Source of the DNA: Aquanectria penicillioides
Taxonomy: Eukaryota > Ascomycota > Sordariomycetes > Hypocreales > Nectriaceae
DNA length: 64,000 nt
Direction of reading: 5' to 3'
NCBI GenBank assembly: GCA_003415625.1
Contig: PYIU01000005.1
Coordinates: 3,911,001 to 3,975,000, forward strand
Shown here: piece by piece, positions 1 through 10,626 of the stretch
Position numbering within the stretch: the first letter of the stretch is position 1
How the letters are laid out: every line of letters begins with the position of its first letter
The notes under the pieces: generated by a model
Told to the model about the DNA's origin: nothing
Database searches by the model: none
Seen by the model: the letters and a program-made list of their open reading frames with translations, nothing else
Program-made: the position numbers and the translations under genes

Positions 1-482
1 TATAGCACTGCCCTAAAGTGCTAAAATGCTCCTAATATTTTCTATTGCTCTGGCCTATAAGGGCTAATAATAAATAAATAAGGCAGGGCATAAGCTACTG
101 CTAAAAGGCACTATATAAAGCAAAATAGTTAAATAAAGCTTAAAATTTAACTTAGAAATACTTACAGTTTGGCAGCATACTTAACTGCAGCAAAAAGTTC
201 TTTTGCCTAAGCTATATAAGTAGCTTAGGCCTATATATAACTCTACTATTAATTTATACTACTAAAATAAAGTTAGTAATGCATAACTTAATTTTAAGCT
301 ATAAAATAACTTATAGTAAGGGCAATAAAGAGTTAATAAAAAGGGGGAATAGCTTATTAAATAAATTATTACTATTATAAATAGTTAATAAAAAAAGAGC
401 TATAAAACCTAAAAATAAACTGCAAAATTTAATTTTAAATTATAAAATTTAATTCTAAATTATAAAATCAACTTATAATATA

Positions 483-531
<49 letters not shown>

Positions 532-1176
532 CTAAAATAATTACAGTTAGTATGCATAAATTAAAGATTAAAAATACTATAAAGATGTATATATAAAATT
601 GTATTAAAGCTAAAGAAAGAAGAAAGAAAAGAAGTTTAAAATAAAGGAATAAGTTGCTTTATTTATAGGCAAGAATCCTTCTATAGAGATAAAAAATAAA
701 ATTAAAGTAAAGTAATTTAAAGAATGCTTTCTATTATAATTTATAACCATTCTATTATTCCTATCTATTAAATAGATAGTATTTATAGAGTAATTAAAAA
801 TGCCTATATACAATAATAAACACTAAACAAATAATACCAATAAAAACACAATAAATATAAAAATAAAATAGAAGCATAAAATAAAGATAGAAAGCTATAA
901 ATAAGGTATAGAATCAATAAATAAACAATAAATAAAAAATATATTAGACCTACCTTTAGCAAATCTAGGGGGGTATATTAAACCTAAAGTATCCTATATA
1001 TAGGGAAACACTAAAACGCACTTTAGATTATAGAAATAAAGCTCGGAATGATTGGATAAAGGTTATATAAATATAATATAGCTCTATTAGGTCTAGTGCA
1101 ATCTAACCCCTCTTTTAGAGCCTAAGCGATAAAGTAAGGCTGGGAGGGACAAGAAAAAAAACAAGAATACATACAA
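1..1176. other. AT-rich gene-free block, RIP-type composition
   Basis: This stretch is overwhelmingly A and T, with stops in all frames. The remaining C residues sit mainly in GC, CC or CT contexts and CA/TG dinucleotides are scarce, as expected after repeat-induced point mutation (CpA to TpA). No gene can be read. The part from about 960 to 1176 is less AT-rich and still shows some unmutated words, so it may be the edge of a different repeat. The block continues rightward as the decayed transposon from 1186 on. Confidence 0.8.
484..528. repeat. (TA)n microsatellite
   Basis: About 22 uninterrupted TA dinucleotides lie inside the AT-rich block. It is a simple sequence repeat with no sign of function, and its length is likely variable between isolates. 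Confidence 0.95.
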
Positions 1177-1193
1177 TTACATAACTGGTTCAG

Positions 1194-1273
1194 TTCAACA
1201 CCACCTCTCCTGCTAGAGAGGTAGTAACAAAACCTATAACCGTATTACTAGCATAACTAACTTTTCTAATATA
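1194..1273 (+). repeat. Left terminal inverted repeat of the decayed transposon
   Basis: Reverse complement of 4522-4602, with differences that are mostly transitions. Near its outer end is an imperfect hairpin (CCACCTCTCC, 4-base loop, AGAGAGGTAG). Confidence 0.8.
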
Positions 1274-2819
1274 GCTTATCTATAACTTTATTAAATAAAG
1301 TCTAAATATAAAGATAAAAATATTATTAAAATTACTTACTTTAAAATAATTAGTTCTATTAATATAAATTATTTTAATAGTATAATTATTAAATTCTAGC
1401 TATATAAAGCTTAAGCTTATTAATACTATTATAACTTTAAAATAGTAATTTATATACCTTTTATAGAAATAATAGTATTAAGTTTTTCTTTATTAAAATA
1501 TTAATTTAATGCTTATTTAAAGCTAAATTTACTATAATTTATATTAAGTATTTAGCTATAAGCTTAATTATTAATATCTTTATTTATTATAGTATTTTAA
1601 ATATATAAAAGAGATTAATATAAAGCCTTAATTTAGATAGTTTAAATAATCTTAATTAAAGTATTATTAAAGCCTATATTTAAGGGTAAAGAAAGTAGCC
1701 TAATTAATAAATATAATATTATTAATATAAAGTCTTTTAGGCTATAATTTTAACTATTATTTTAATCTTTAATTTAAATAGTAATAATAGTACTTATTTA
1801 AGTTATATTAGCTTAATTAAATAACCTTTATAATACTTTCTATTTAACCACTTTAAGAATATAATTAAAATAGATTAATAAGGCTATACTTAATAAAAGC
1901 TACTTTTTTACTTTATTAGCCTAAAGCTAAAGCTCTCTTAAGGCTTTAATAGCTTTAATCTCTTTTAGGATTATTGCATTTTTCTAAAGTTTCTATATAG
2001 CCTTTAGTATAGCCTAACTATAAGGAATAGAACCTAAAGGGGCTATTTTTCTCCTTTTAGCCTTATTTTTTTGCAATTAATTAAAGAGCTTCTTTTAGAA
2101 TTAAATATTCTTTTTATTTTTATTTTTTTAGTCTTTATAAGCCTAATCTTTAACCTTTTTATATAATTCCTTTATTATAAAAGCCCTATTATTAATTTAA
2201 ATATACTATTATATATATATATACTAAAACTATAAAGTAATTTACTTTTAGTATTATTAGATTATCTCTTTTTATATTAATTAAGTAATAATTATAAAAT
2301 TAAAATAGACTATAGCATTTAATATAATCTACTTAATTAAGCTACTTAAAAGATCTAGCTTCTATATGCTTTAAATAGCAATAAGGTCTCTTTTAGTCTT
2401 CCTTAAGGTAATAGCTTCCTTCTTAAGCTATATAAAAAATAAAGGCTCTTTTTAATTTTTAATTAATTAATAGAAAGGCTATAAAATGACCTTAAGAGCA
2501 AGGGGCATTAGCCCTACCTTTTTAAAGCCTATATATATATAATAGGCCTTAAATGCAGCCTAATATATTGCCTTCTATTAGTTAAGAAAGTTCAATTAAG
2601 TAATATATATGCCTTTAGCTTAAATAAAGTTCCTAAAGGATAATTGCTATACTTTCTTAAGGTGCTAATAAATACTAATATTAAAGGGCTAAAAAATATA
2701 ATTAATATAAGCAAAAAGGCAAAAAGAAATAATATTAAAGGTATAATAATACTATATAAAATTAAAGTCTTTATAAGCTAAAAACCTATTTATTAAAAGC
2801 ATTTAATATATTAAATTTT

Positions 2820-2964
2820 TGTAAGAATAGCGCTAGGCGCGTACGAATATGCAACAACTAGGCCCCTTATATACAGTTATATAGCACAATTCCAGCACGT
2901 TGTGCCTGAATTGCTTGATCTTTTGGTCTATTGGCCGAGTGGGCATGCCACCCTATTCGTTACA
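2820..2964 (+). repeat. Left LTR of the miniature element
   Basis: 145-bp terminal direct repeat, TGTAAG...TTACA. Near its right end it contains TGGCCGAGTGG (2932-2942), which matches the tRNA A-box consensus. Confidence 0.8.
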
Positions 2965-3000
2965 ATTATTCAGGCATAACATAGGTCTTCTAGCTATGCA

Positions 3001-3027
3001 AGGTTATGGGTTCAAATCCTACCTGCA
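3001..3027 (+). other. tRNA-like T-arm with B-box in the miniature element
   Basis: GGTTCAAATCC at 3009-3019 fits the internal B-box of RNA polymerase III promoters, and the bases around it can form a T-arm. Upstream, a CATAG...CTATG stem with TCT in its loop looks like an Arg(TCT) anticodon arm. The A-box-like word is in the left LTR, about 65 bp upstream. The whole does not fold into a working tRNA, so it is read as a tRNA-derived relic. Confidence 0.45.
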
Positions 3028-3311
3028 AGGCAGAACAAATGGAGTGTCCAACCATATGCTTACATTGGGCTCATAAGGCAGGTATGCAATTGCCTGCTGC
3101 AACCAAGCCTTGGGGGTTGACATCTATTGTGTATCCCTAGGCATAGAGGACCGGCCTACTTAAGTTAATGCATACTATAAAGCTAGCCTATAGGCATTTA
3201 TCCTAGACCCTAGCTTCCTTAAGTGCGCATTGGAAAGGTTATAGAAGGGGTAGCTTGGCCCTATAATATAGTATTATAGCTTGGGATGCGCTGCTATTGA
3301 GGGGGGATAAT

Positions 3312-3456
3312 TGTAAGGATAGCGCTAGGCGCGTATGAATGTGCGATAACCAGGCCCCTTATATACAGTTGTGTGGCATAATTCCGGCATGTTGTGCCTA
3401 AATTGCTTGATCTTTTGGTCTATTGGCTGAGTGGGCATGCTATCCTATTTATTACA
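3312..3456 (+). repeat. Right LTR of the miniature element
   Basis: 145-bp copy of 2820-2964 with only transition differences. Its A-box-like word is TGGCTGAGTGG. Confidence 0.8.
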
Positions 3457-4521
3457 ATTTTTCTTTTTTTTTAGCTAAATAGTAAAAGCTTAAGTTTAAG
3501 TAGCTTTTATAATATTAGTTTTATACTTAAACTATTCCTTAATTAAATAGCTATTAAAGGTATTATTAAAGGCAAAAAAATATTTATTAAAGTGCTTTAA
3601 TTACTATTAAGCCTAATAGCTATTTATATATTTAGTTATTATATTAATAAAAATAATATTCTTATTAATATTAGCTATAATATATTTCTTAAGAAGGACC
3701 TTTACTAAAAGAATAAAGAAAGAAAGAATTAATATTTTCATAGTATTAATAGTATTAATAAAGGTAAGGGACTTTTTATTGCTTAATTAAAAAATTATAG
3801 GCTAAATATTTTTTTTTATTTAAGTTAAGTATATCTTTAGGCTGCTATTAATCTAGCCTATTTATAAGGGCATTTTATTAAAGTTTTATAGATTAGCTAA
3901 ATTAAATAAAAGCTTTTTAATAATAGCCTTAAATTCCTTAAATTAGGCCTCTATATTAAAAAGGTTATATTTAATAAAAGCTCTTATAATCTTCTTAATT
4001 TTTAAAGTCTTAAATTAAAGCTTTAAATACTACTATTTAAACTAGCAAGCTTAAGCCTTAAAAATAGCTATCTTTAGACCTTAAATTTAATATTTTCTTA
4101 AGAAATTAATATAATTATATATATAGGCTTCTATTATAGTAAATACACTCTTCTTTATATTATATATATATATAATAATTGCCTACTCTTTTTCTATAAT
4201 TATAGCTTAAAGTAACCCTTTTTTATTAATATTAAAAAAAAGCTATTTTTTTACTTTTAATAATAATATATATTTTTTAATAAAAGACTCCTTAATATAA
4301 TATAAATAAGCTAATTTATTTATAGTTAATATATAAAGCAATAAAGAATTTACTTAAATTATCTATATAATATTTTAATTTAATAAATATATATAGGCAG
4401 TATTTATTATAATAGTATAGAACTTATAAGAAATTTAAGCTATATTAAAATTAAAAGTAAAAATGCAAGAATAATAAATTTAGTTAATTTTAGGCTTTAA
4501 ATAAAGAAGTTATTAATGAGT

Positions 4522-4602
4522 TATATTAGAAAAGTTGATTACGCCAGTGATGCGGTTATAGGTTTTGTTACCACCTCTCCGGCAGGAGAGGTGGGGTTGA
4601 AA
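4522..4602 (-). repeat. Right terminal inverted repeat of the decayed transposon
   Basis: Inverted copy of 1194-1273. It retains a perfect subterminal hairpin, CCACCTCTCC - GGCA - GGAGAGGTGG (4571-4594). This copy is the less mutated of the two. Confidence 0.8.
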
Positions 4603-4627
4603 GCTAGCTTACATAACCCAGCGGGTA

Positions 4628-5453
4628 TTAGTCGATTCGTTTTAGTAGCTGAGATATTAGCGACCTCGCAAACTCCCCACATGTTTCAATTAAAGATTGA
4701 AATTCGGCGCATTTCCATAGCTCTTCTAATTTACAGGCTGTGTACACATCAACTAGATGGCGAAGGGCATCCACCGAATCCCCTTTGGACGGCGTGTTGT
4801 CGTAGCAATATCGGATTAGCTCGATGACATCTCGAGCTCCCTCGTCGTATAAAGTAAAGTCCTCCAGGGTATGTCTCAACTTACGCAGGGACAATGACTG
4901 GAGAGGAATAATGCCGTAGCACTCTGCGAGCGCATAAAGGCGCGCGTGGCAGAGGAACACCTCGGTGTAGTCGTCCTCCGGTTTGTTGGCGTAAAGCTCA
5001 AGTGGTGGGAATGGGGTTGGATGCAGCATCTTGAACTCGTCCCAGAGCGATGGCTTTATGTGAGTTGGCGGCCTCCACCAGGTCTTATCTGTTGGTTTGG
5101 GATTCTGTGCATCTCTTGACGCCATCAGCTGCCTGTCGATTTGGCGTTTCCGAGGATTTGGCCGACGGTAGTCTCCTGTGTAGGCAAACTGGCTGAAGCG
5201 AATGAAAGTCTCGACGTCTATTGCTTCCCACGAGACGCAGCGCTCCTTGGCTTCTCTCATATCCCCGTTGACAAGCCTGTCCAGGGCCTTGGACTGGCTT
5301 GCCACCAGGGCGCTGTGAATGGTGAATTCGGCCCTCTCCGGGCCAACGATGAATCGGAAAGTGTCGGATGACAAGATCCTGGCCGTGTCAGTTCGGGAGC
5401 GTGCATGCATAGGCGGTGATGAGATCTTACGCCTCAAACGAGATTGCAGCCAT
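4628..5453 (-). CDS. BTB/POZ domain protein
   Basis: Two exons, 5453-5431 and 5378-4628, encode about 257 residues. The ATG (5453-5451) lies in a good context (GCCATGG). The 52-nt intron has GTAAGA, a CTGAC branch site and CAG. Joining the exons gives an N-terminus leading straight into the BTB core (SSDTFRFIVGPE, then FTIHSALVASQS), the usual start of small fungal BTB proteins. The open frame running further upstream to 5842 looks non-coding and was not used. BTB domains mediate dimerisation and can recruit cullin-3; no second domain is visible, so the partner is unknown. The stop codon lies only about 10-25 bp from the end of a decayed transposon, so the native 3' flank has probably been displaced. 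Confidence 0.8.
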
Positions 5454-6115
5454 GGCGGGAACGGCAACGGCAACGGCAACGGCAACGGATCATCCGGGAG
5501 ATGTTTGATGAGGAAAAATTCGCAATCGCGTTGGTGGGTGGGTTCATCATGTTGGTCCCAAATGCGCTGTCGATGCGGGGTCATCAGGAGATGCAACCGC
5601 TTTGAGTTGGGCCTTTCGTAGGTATTTTGGTGCCACATGATTGCGCGATGCGGCCTTTGACAGCGGCCATGATGGATTGACTTCGCGATGTGATAGGGAT
5701 TTACGCAATGCAGGGTCAGCTCGGTAGTTTTAACGGCCATTACAGGGCATTCAAACACTAAAATGCCGGATTTCTCGAAGGATTCACCGCATCGCCGAAG
5801 GCACGCGACATTGACGTGATTGGCTGGTCCGCAACTGTCCATTTTATCAACGTGCTTTTGAAGCCTTCCGCTGTGGGGCAGTGAAAGAATGGGCTAACAA
5901 CAGCCTACAGCAACCAACAAGAGCGTCTGCGGGAGGCCCTCCAGGCTCTGATATCCCCAACGCTCTTGAGAATTTTTCTTCTTCCTTGAAACCATAATAG
6001 GCGCGATTACACTTCAACCTTGGAGAAGCAACACTTCGAGCTGACTCGAAAAGCTGACAAACTTGCCAAAGACCCCATCCTTGCTCTGCGAAAGTGTGCC
6101 GTCCTGGTAGCCACA
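5454..6115. promoter_or_regulatory. Shared upstream region of two divergent BTB genes
   Basis: About 660 bp separate the two start codons. A hexanucleotide run (CGGCAA) lies at about 5464-5487, just upstream of the left gene. No further gene is recognised. Confidence 0.4.
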
Positions 6116-7316
6116 ATGAAGCATAGCGTATATGAACTAGATCCAGACGGAGACACCACTCTGGCCCTTCGCAGTCTAAATAGCCAGAGAATTTTCGAAC
6201 CCGAAACCTTTAGAAGACTGGAGGGTTTGGCGATGGCCAATTTCGTTTCGAAAAGTCAACCGAATAATTCTCTGTATGACCTTCTGGCCAAATTGCCACC
6301 TGCCGATAAGCCCCAATCGAATGATGGAACAAGCCACTCCAATGCCTCTACTCACATCTCTGAAAAGGCGCGACCTGCGATTGAGATGAGAGTTTCTTCC
6401 AACCATCTCAGTCTTGCTTCTCCTGTTTTTCGCGAAATGTTCAAAGGGCCATGGAAGGAAGGCGCCACCTCTGAGGGGCTGGAACGGTCCATATCGGCAA
6501 ACGAGTGGGACGTTGATGCCTTTGTGATCGTATTGAACATCATCCATGGCCATCACTGGGAGGTCCCTACGAACCTCAGCTTGGAGACATTGACAAAAGT
6601 TTCCGTGATCGTGGACTACTACCAATGCCATGAGATTGTGGATGTCTTTGCAGAGAAGTGGCTGAAGTATTTGGAAGCGGGCCAGCCTATTTCGCATGGC
6701 TCTTCATCGATAATGTGGTTGTGCGTATCCTGGGTATTCTCGCGACGAGAAATTTTCAATTCCATGGTAACCATCACTTTACAAAATGGATGGGGCCTAA
6801 CTGATGGAATCCATCTTCCGATTACGCCTATTTTGGGTTAGTCAACAGCTCGTGATGCGATGCTCTGCTGACATAGACGCAGACAAGATTGATAAACGAA
6901 GACAAGAGTTGATCAAGTCCTTTTTGGAAGATCTTGAAAGATTGCGCAAAACGCTCTGCAATAGTGCGCTGGATTGCTCTTTCGAGTGCTCGTGCATGTT
7001 GCTGGGTTTCTTGACGAAGGAGATGGAAGATATCAAACACCTCAGCCCACCATATGCTGGTTCAAGTCTCCGAATTGTCACTCTGTCGATCTGCAACAAT
7101 GAGCCACCGAAATGGCAGATGTACAACAAGAACCAGAAATATGATCAACTTCCACACTCCTGCACACTTCTACCCTACATTGTACCGATGGTGAGGGGCA
7201 TCGAGGAAGAAATCGCGGACTTTAGGATCGGAGACTTTCAGCACTCTAGCAACAAGCCGCAGTCTAATATCCAAGGGCTCAGCAGGGTGTCACGCGGAGC
7301 TTTGTCGGGTTCCTGA
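6116..7316 (+). CDS. BTB/POZ-like protein of the large fungal family
   Basis: Two exons, 6116-6836 and 6883-7316, encode about 384 residues. The start begins MKHSVYELDPDGD, the usual opening of this family. The core (RVSSNHLSLASPVFREMF) is the BTB segment, followed by an alpha-helical region (about 130-210) and a conserved C-terminal block with several cysteines. Without splicing the frame stops at 6841; the 46-nt intron (GTTAGT, CTGAC branch) restores it. A second in-frame acceptor six bases upstream (6876) would add two residues. Family members are usually of unknown function and occur in many copies. The left neighbour is a divergent BTB gene. The first exon is moderately certain; an upstream non-coding exon is possible. 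Confidence 0.7.
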
Positions 7317-9021
7317 GAGAGCTACTATAGGGAAAGACATGATGAGCACACAAGAAAACCAAATTTTCTCTCCCTTTTCAACTTTGATGCTCGGGTCAAC
7401 AATATTCCTCGACATTAGTTAGGGCGTCAGAGGCATCGGGAAGTCAGGTGGGGAAAGCCATCGCGATGAGGGCTCGTCGGTACTCGTGGATGAAGACGAG
7501 GGTACCTTGTATCACGGCTTGCCTAGGTGGAATTGAGAGTCCGTACGAATATTAATAGTTGCACGCTCTTTTATCATATAGGCTCCGGTTTAGGATCCGA
7601 CCCATCCGATGCCGTGCGTAGTCTGTCAAGGCCGCCCGCCGCCGCCGGCGAGCCGGTCCAGTCTTTTTGGCCCCGCCGCCGGCCATGGATCCACATAGTA
7701 CGGCCTCACCAACGGCAGGTTATTCCGGGACCTTGACTCAACGTTGTCATGAGTTCATGGAAGTAATTCTAGACTGCCCTCGGCAGATGAGCCAAGGGCA
7801 GGCACTGTGCTAGGCAAATCCGAGAGGGTGTGCTTCAATGGGGGGTTCGGCTGAAGCTGAGTCCATGCTCCAGGCCAGAGGCTAGTGGCTCACAACCATC
7901 ACAAATTTAGACCTTGGCCTGAGTGACAGCGATGGCCAGAAGCCGAAATCATAGCCACATGGCGATTTGACTCAAGGCGATAAGTTCTGTTACAGAACAT
8001 CAATAGCATAAGATGAACTTGGCGTGAGTTTGTTGTTTCTAAAGACTTGGTATTCGAGTGAAAGGAACACAAGCATAATAAACGCCGTACATACCCGCTG
8101 TTATGGCCCACTCTAGTGAACGAAGCTGCTGCAGTGTTCCATGTTTTGCAGCAAACCGGACAGCGGCTGCTCCAGTACCGTAGTCTCGGCTCCCCATCAC
8201 CCCAGGTTGCGCCTCCTGCCACATCCAACGGACCCAATGCAATTCCCTCTTGAGCGAAGACAAGCTGACATTGCTGTGCGTGAGTGGATGCAGCAGTATT
8301 AGATAGTGCGTGATCGTTGCGGAGGTGCCCCACTGTCATGCTTCCAGCCCGGGTCTCACTAGCAGGGTAGTGCGCATGGAAGCATCGTAGAAGGCTTGGA
8401 CGGATTGGGAAATTTTACCGCAGCTTTTGTAAACGATAAGGTTTTTGACGATAAATCCAAGAAGGGCAGTGCACAGGAGATGGCTGATGCCGGCGAGATA
8501 AAACAACCACGGCAGATGGCCAGTCACAGCGCGAGGAGAAGTTGATATCAAATTTGCCATTGTGATTGAGTTTATTATCGTCGCACTGAAGAACGAACAC
8601 GCAAAGAACGGCCATCCTGTCACATGAATCGTGTGGCTCTCGCCGCGCCGGGCGCCGGCCACTGCTCCCGGCCAAAGCGTCGAGATGAGGCAAAACAGGC
8701 AAAAGATCCGCCCCGGAATTGGATATGGATCTGGGCAGCACAAGCTCTGGCCCGCCCCCTGGAACTTGCTGCGTTTTCCCCCAAACAACGACCCTATTTC
8801 CTTCAAATACATCCACACACCATCGTGCGGGGTAATTTCTATTACTCAAGTCGACTGGGGTCAGAGATAGTCGACCCCAGCTCAAACTCGAGTCTCCAAC
8901 GGTGCCTTGTCTCGCCGCGCCGGGACTCGATAAATTCACCTGCTCTCCCGCCATCGCCGTCGCATCAAAAAAGTTTCCGGGTCATTGGGTCATTGAATTC
9001 CATTTTTTCATCGCCGCCAAA
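7317..9021. other. Intergenic region with a doubtful small ORF
   Basis: No convincing gene. A 74-codon frame on the minus strand (8560-8336) starts with ATG and encodes one hydrophobic helix. Downstream of it on the same strand some coding-like sequence (about 8263-8100) cannot be joined without assuming a very short intron. It could be a decayed gene. The last 400 bp are presumably promoter and 5' UTR of the permease. Confidence 0.3.
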
Positions 9022-10626
9022 ATGACGAGCTCAAAAACCGGGGAGCAGATCCTCCCCAAGCCCGACAATGACACCAAGGCGGAAGACTTTGTCGACGGCC
9101 CCGTGACAAAGTCCATCTCGCACCAGGAGGTCAACCTCAATGCCTCTGGCCACGTCCAGGAGCTGCAACAAAACTTCAACCTGCTCGCCCTCGCCGGTGT
9201 CGGCCTCGTTGTCGGAAATGTCTGGCCAGCCATTGGCGGCTCGATCCTCGTCGCCATCTTCAACGGCGGCCCTCCCGGTGTTCTATACGAGTTCATCGTC
9301 GTCTCCGTGTTCTACTGGACCGTCGCCGCCAGCATCGCCGAGCTCTCCAGCGCCATCCCTTCCTCGGCCGGCGTCTACCACTGGGCATCCGTCACGCCCG
9401 GCCGACGATGGGGCCGAGTAATTGGCTTCTTCGCCGGCTGGTGGAACTATCTCGCCTGGGTCCTCGGATGCGCCAGCATGTCGTCCATCCTCGCCAACAC
9501 CCTCGTGCAAATGTACGCGCTCAACCATCCCGAATTTGTCGCTGAGGCGTGGCACGTCTTCATCACCTACATCATCACCACCTGGATCTCCTGCGCCGTC
9601 GTGTGCCTCGCCAACAGCGCAATGCCAAGCCTGAACAAGTTCGGTGTCTTTGCCGTTTTGGCCGGCTTTATCATCACTATTATTGTCGTGGCTGTCATGC
9701 CGGGCAGGGGTGGGCGGCCGCCCCATGCCAGCTCGTCCTTCGTATGGTCCGAGTGGCAGGCTGATATCGGCTATCCGAATGGCTTCGTTTTCGTTGCTGG
9801 CATGCTCAACGGAGCATTCAGCGTTGGTCCCGTCGACGCCACAACTCATTTGGCCGAGGAGATTCCCAACCCGCAGCGAAATGTCCCCATTGCCCTGTTC
9901 CTCCAGGTCATCATTGGCTTCGTCACCGGCCTCTGCTATCTCATTGCCATCATGTACGCTATCAACGACTACGATGCGCTTTTCGATGCCCCATACCCGA
10001 TCGCTGAAATTTATCGCCAGGCTACCGGCTCAGCTGCCGGAGCTACGGGCCTTCTTGCACTGGTCATGATCTGCATCGTTCTGACTGTTATTGGCCTTTA
10101 CATTACCTGTGGTCGAACCCTCTGGGCTCTTGCTCGAGACGGTGCGACTCCCTTCCCCCATGTGCTTGGAAAGATTCATCCTAAGCTCGACATGCCTTTC
10201 TGGTCTACAATCATCACATGTGTTCTGGTCACAGTCCTGGGTGCGATTTATGTGGGCAGCACAACAGCTTTCAATGCCTTTGTTGGAAGCTTCATTCTTC
10301 TATCCAGCAGCTCGTTCCTGGCCTGTATTCTGCCCAACCTCCTCACCGGACGCAAGAACATCAGCTACGGGCCCTTCCACATGAAGGGATGGATTGGATA
10401 TGCCATGAACAGCATCGCATGCGCATACATGCTTGTTTGGGCTGTCATTTATTCCTTCCCTACCGCCTTGCCCGTCAACGCCCAAAACATGAATTATGCG
10501 TGCCTCATTTGGGGTGGTTTCACCATCTTCGTCGCCGGCTGGTGGCTGGGTAGCGCAAGAAAAGGCTACCAAGGACCTACAGCCACTGGAGCTGTGGTGC
10601 CCGGGATGGATATTGACCGGGCTTGA
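9022..10626 (+). CDS. APC-superfamily permease (GABA/choline transporter type)
   Basis: A single exon of 534 codons. The frame is open further upstream, but ATG at 9022 has a strong context (CGCCAAAATG) and gives the usual short hydrophilic N-terminus. About twelve membrane segments follow. The signatures are those of the fungal amino-acid/choline transporter (ACT) family, which includes yeast Hnm1 and many proteins annotated as choline or GABA permease: a first helix with GVGLVVGNVWPAIGG, then SSAGVYHW, and DATTHLAEEIPNPQRNVP in the middle loop. It is expected in the plasma membrane as a proton symporter. The substrate (choline, GABA or another amino compound) cannot be told from sequence. 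Codon use is GC-rich at the third position, as for an expressed gene. Confidence 0.9.
   Translation: MTSSKTGEQILPKPDNDTKAEDFVDGPVTKSISHQEVNLNASGHVQELQQNFNLLALAGVGLVVGNVWPAIGGSILVAIFNGGPPGVLYEFIVVSVFYWTVAASIAELSSAIPSSAGVYHWASVTPGRRWGRVIGFFAGWWNYLAWVLGCASMSSILANTLVQMYALNHPEFVAEAWHVFITYIITTWISCAVVCLANSAMPSLNKFGVFAVLAGFIITIIVVAVMPGRGGRPPHASSSFVWSEWQADIGYPNGFVFVAGMLNGAFSVGPVDATTHLAEEIPNPQRNVPIALFLQVIIGFVTGLCYLIAIMYAINDYDALFDAPYPIAEIYRQATGSAAGATGLLALVMICIVLTVIGLYITCGRTLWALARDGATPFPHVLGKIHPKLDMPFWSTIITCVLVTVLGAIYVGSTTAFNAFVGSFILLSSSSFLACILPNLLTGRKNISYGPFHMKGWIGYAMNSIACAYMLVWAVIYSFPTALPVNAQNMNYACLIWGGFTIFVAGWWLGSARKGYQGPTATGAVVPGMDIDRA

Larger units (their letters stand above)
2820..3456. mobile_element. 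Nested miniature LTR retrotransposon (TRIM/SMART type)
   Basis: Two direct repeats of exactly 145 bp (2820-2964 and 3312-3456), each starting TGTAAG and ending TTACA, enclose 347 bp without coding capacity. The five bases ATTTT flank the element on both sides (2815-2819 and 3457-3461), a perfect target duplication. A purine tract (GAGGGGGGATAA, 3299-3310) lies directly before the right repeat, where a polypurine tract belongs. No canonical primer-binding site starting TGG follows the left repeat. By my count the two repeats differ at 18 positions, all transitions, which points to RIP rather than ordinary drift. The element is non-autonomous and sits inside the older transposon relic. Confidence 0.8.
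1186..4608. mobile_element. Decayed DNA transposon, Mutator/Hop-like (relic)
   Basis: The two ends are inverted copies of each other over about 80 bp (1194-1273 and 4522-4602). The same nine bases, TTACATAAC, occur in direct orientation just outside each end (1177-1185 and 4609-4617) and could be the target-site duplication. Terminal repeats near 80-100 bp, a 9-bp duplication and a length near 3.4 kb are the pattern of fungal Mutator-like elements such as Hop of Fusarium. The interior is AT-rich, with no transposase frame left, and carries a nested miniature LTR element. The 6-8 bases between each terminal repeat and the nine-base repeat do not match each other, so the exact ends are uncertain. 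Assignment to the Mutator class is inferred from structure only. Confidence 0.65.

Noticed and set aside
2932..3027. A functional tRNA gene
   Set aside because: A- and B-box words are present, but acceptor and D-arm/anticodon spacing do not fold into a tRNA and the A-box lies inside an LTR.
4516..4827. ORF of 103 codons on the plus strand
   Set aside because: It runs through the transposon's inverted end into the antisense of the BTB gene, so it is a chance frame.
5379..5842. N-terminal extension of the left BTB protein to 404 residues
   Set aside because: The extension is unlike protein sequence. An intron at 5379-5430 with a start at 5453 gives a far better N-terminus.
8336..8954. Membrane protein or other gene upstream of the permease
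   Set aside because: One hydrophobic segment only, no continuing exons with valid introns and no recognised family; kept only as a note in the intergenic entry.
9283..9849. 188-codon minus-strand ORF opposite the permease
   Set aside because: It is antisense to a well-supported membrane protein and has a low-complexity Gly/Asp composition.
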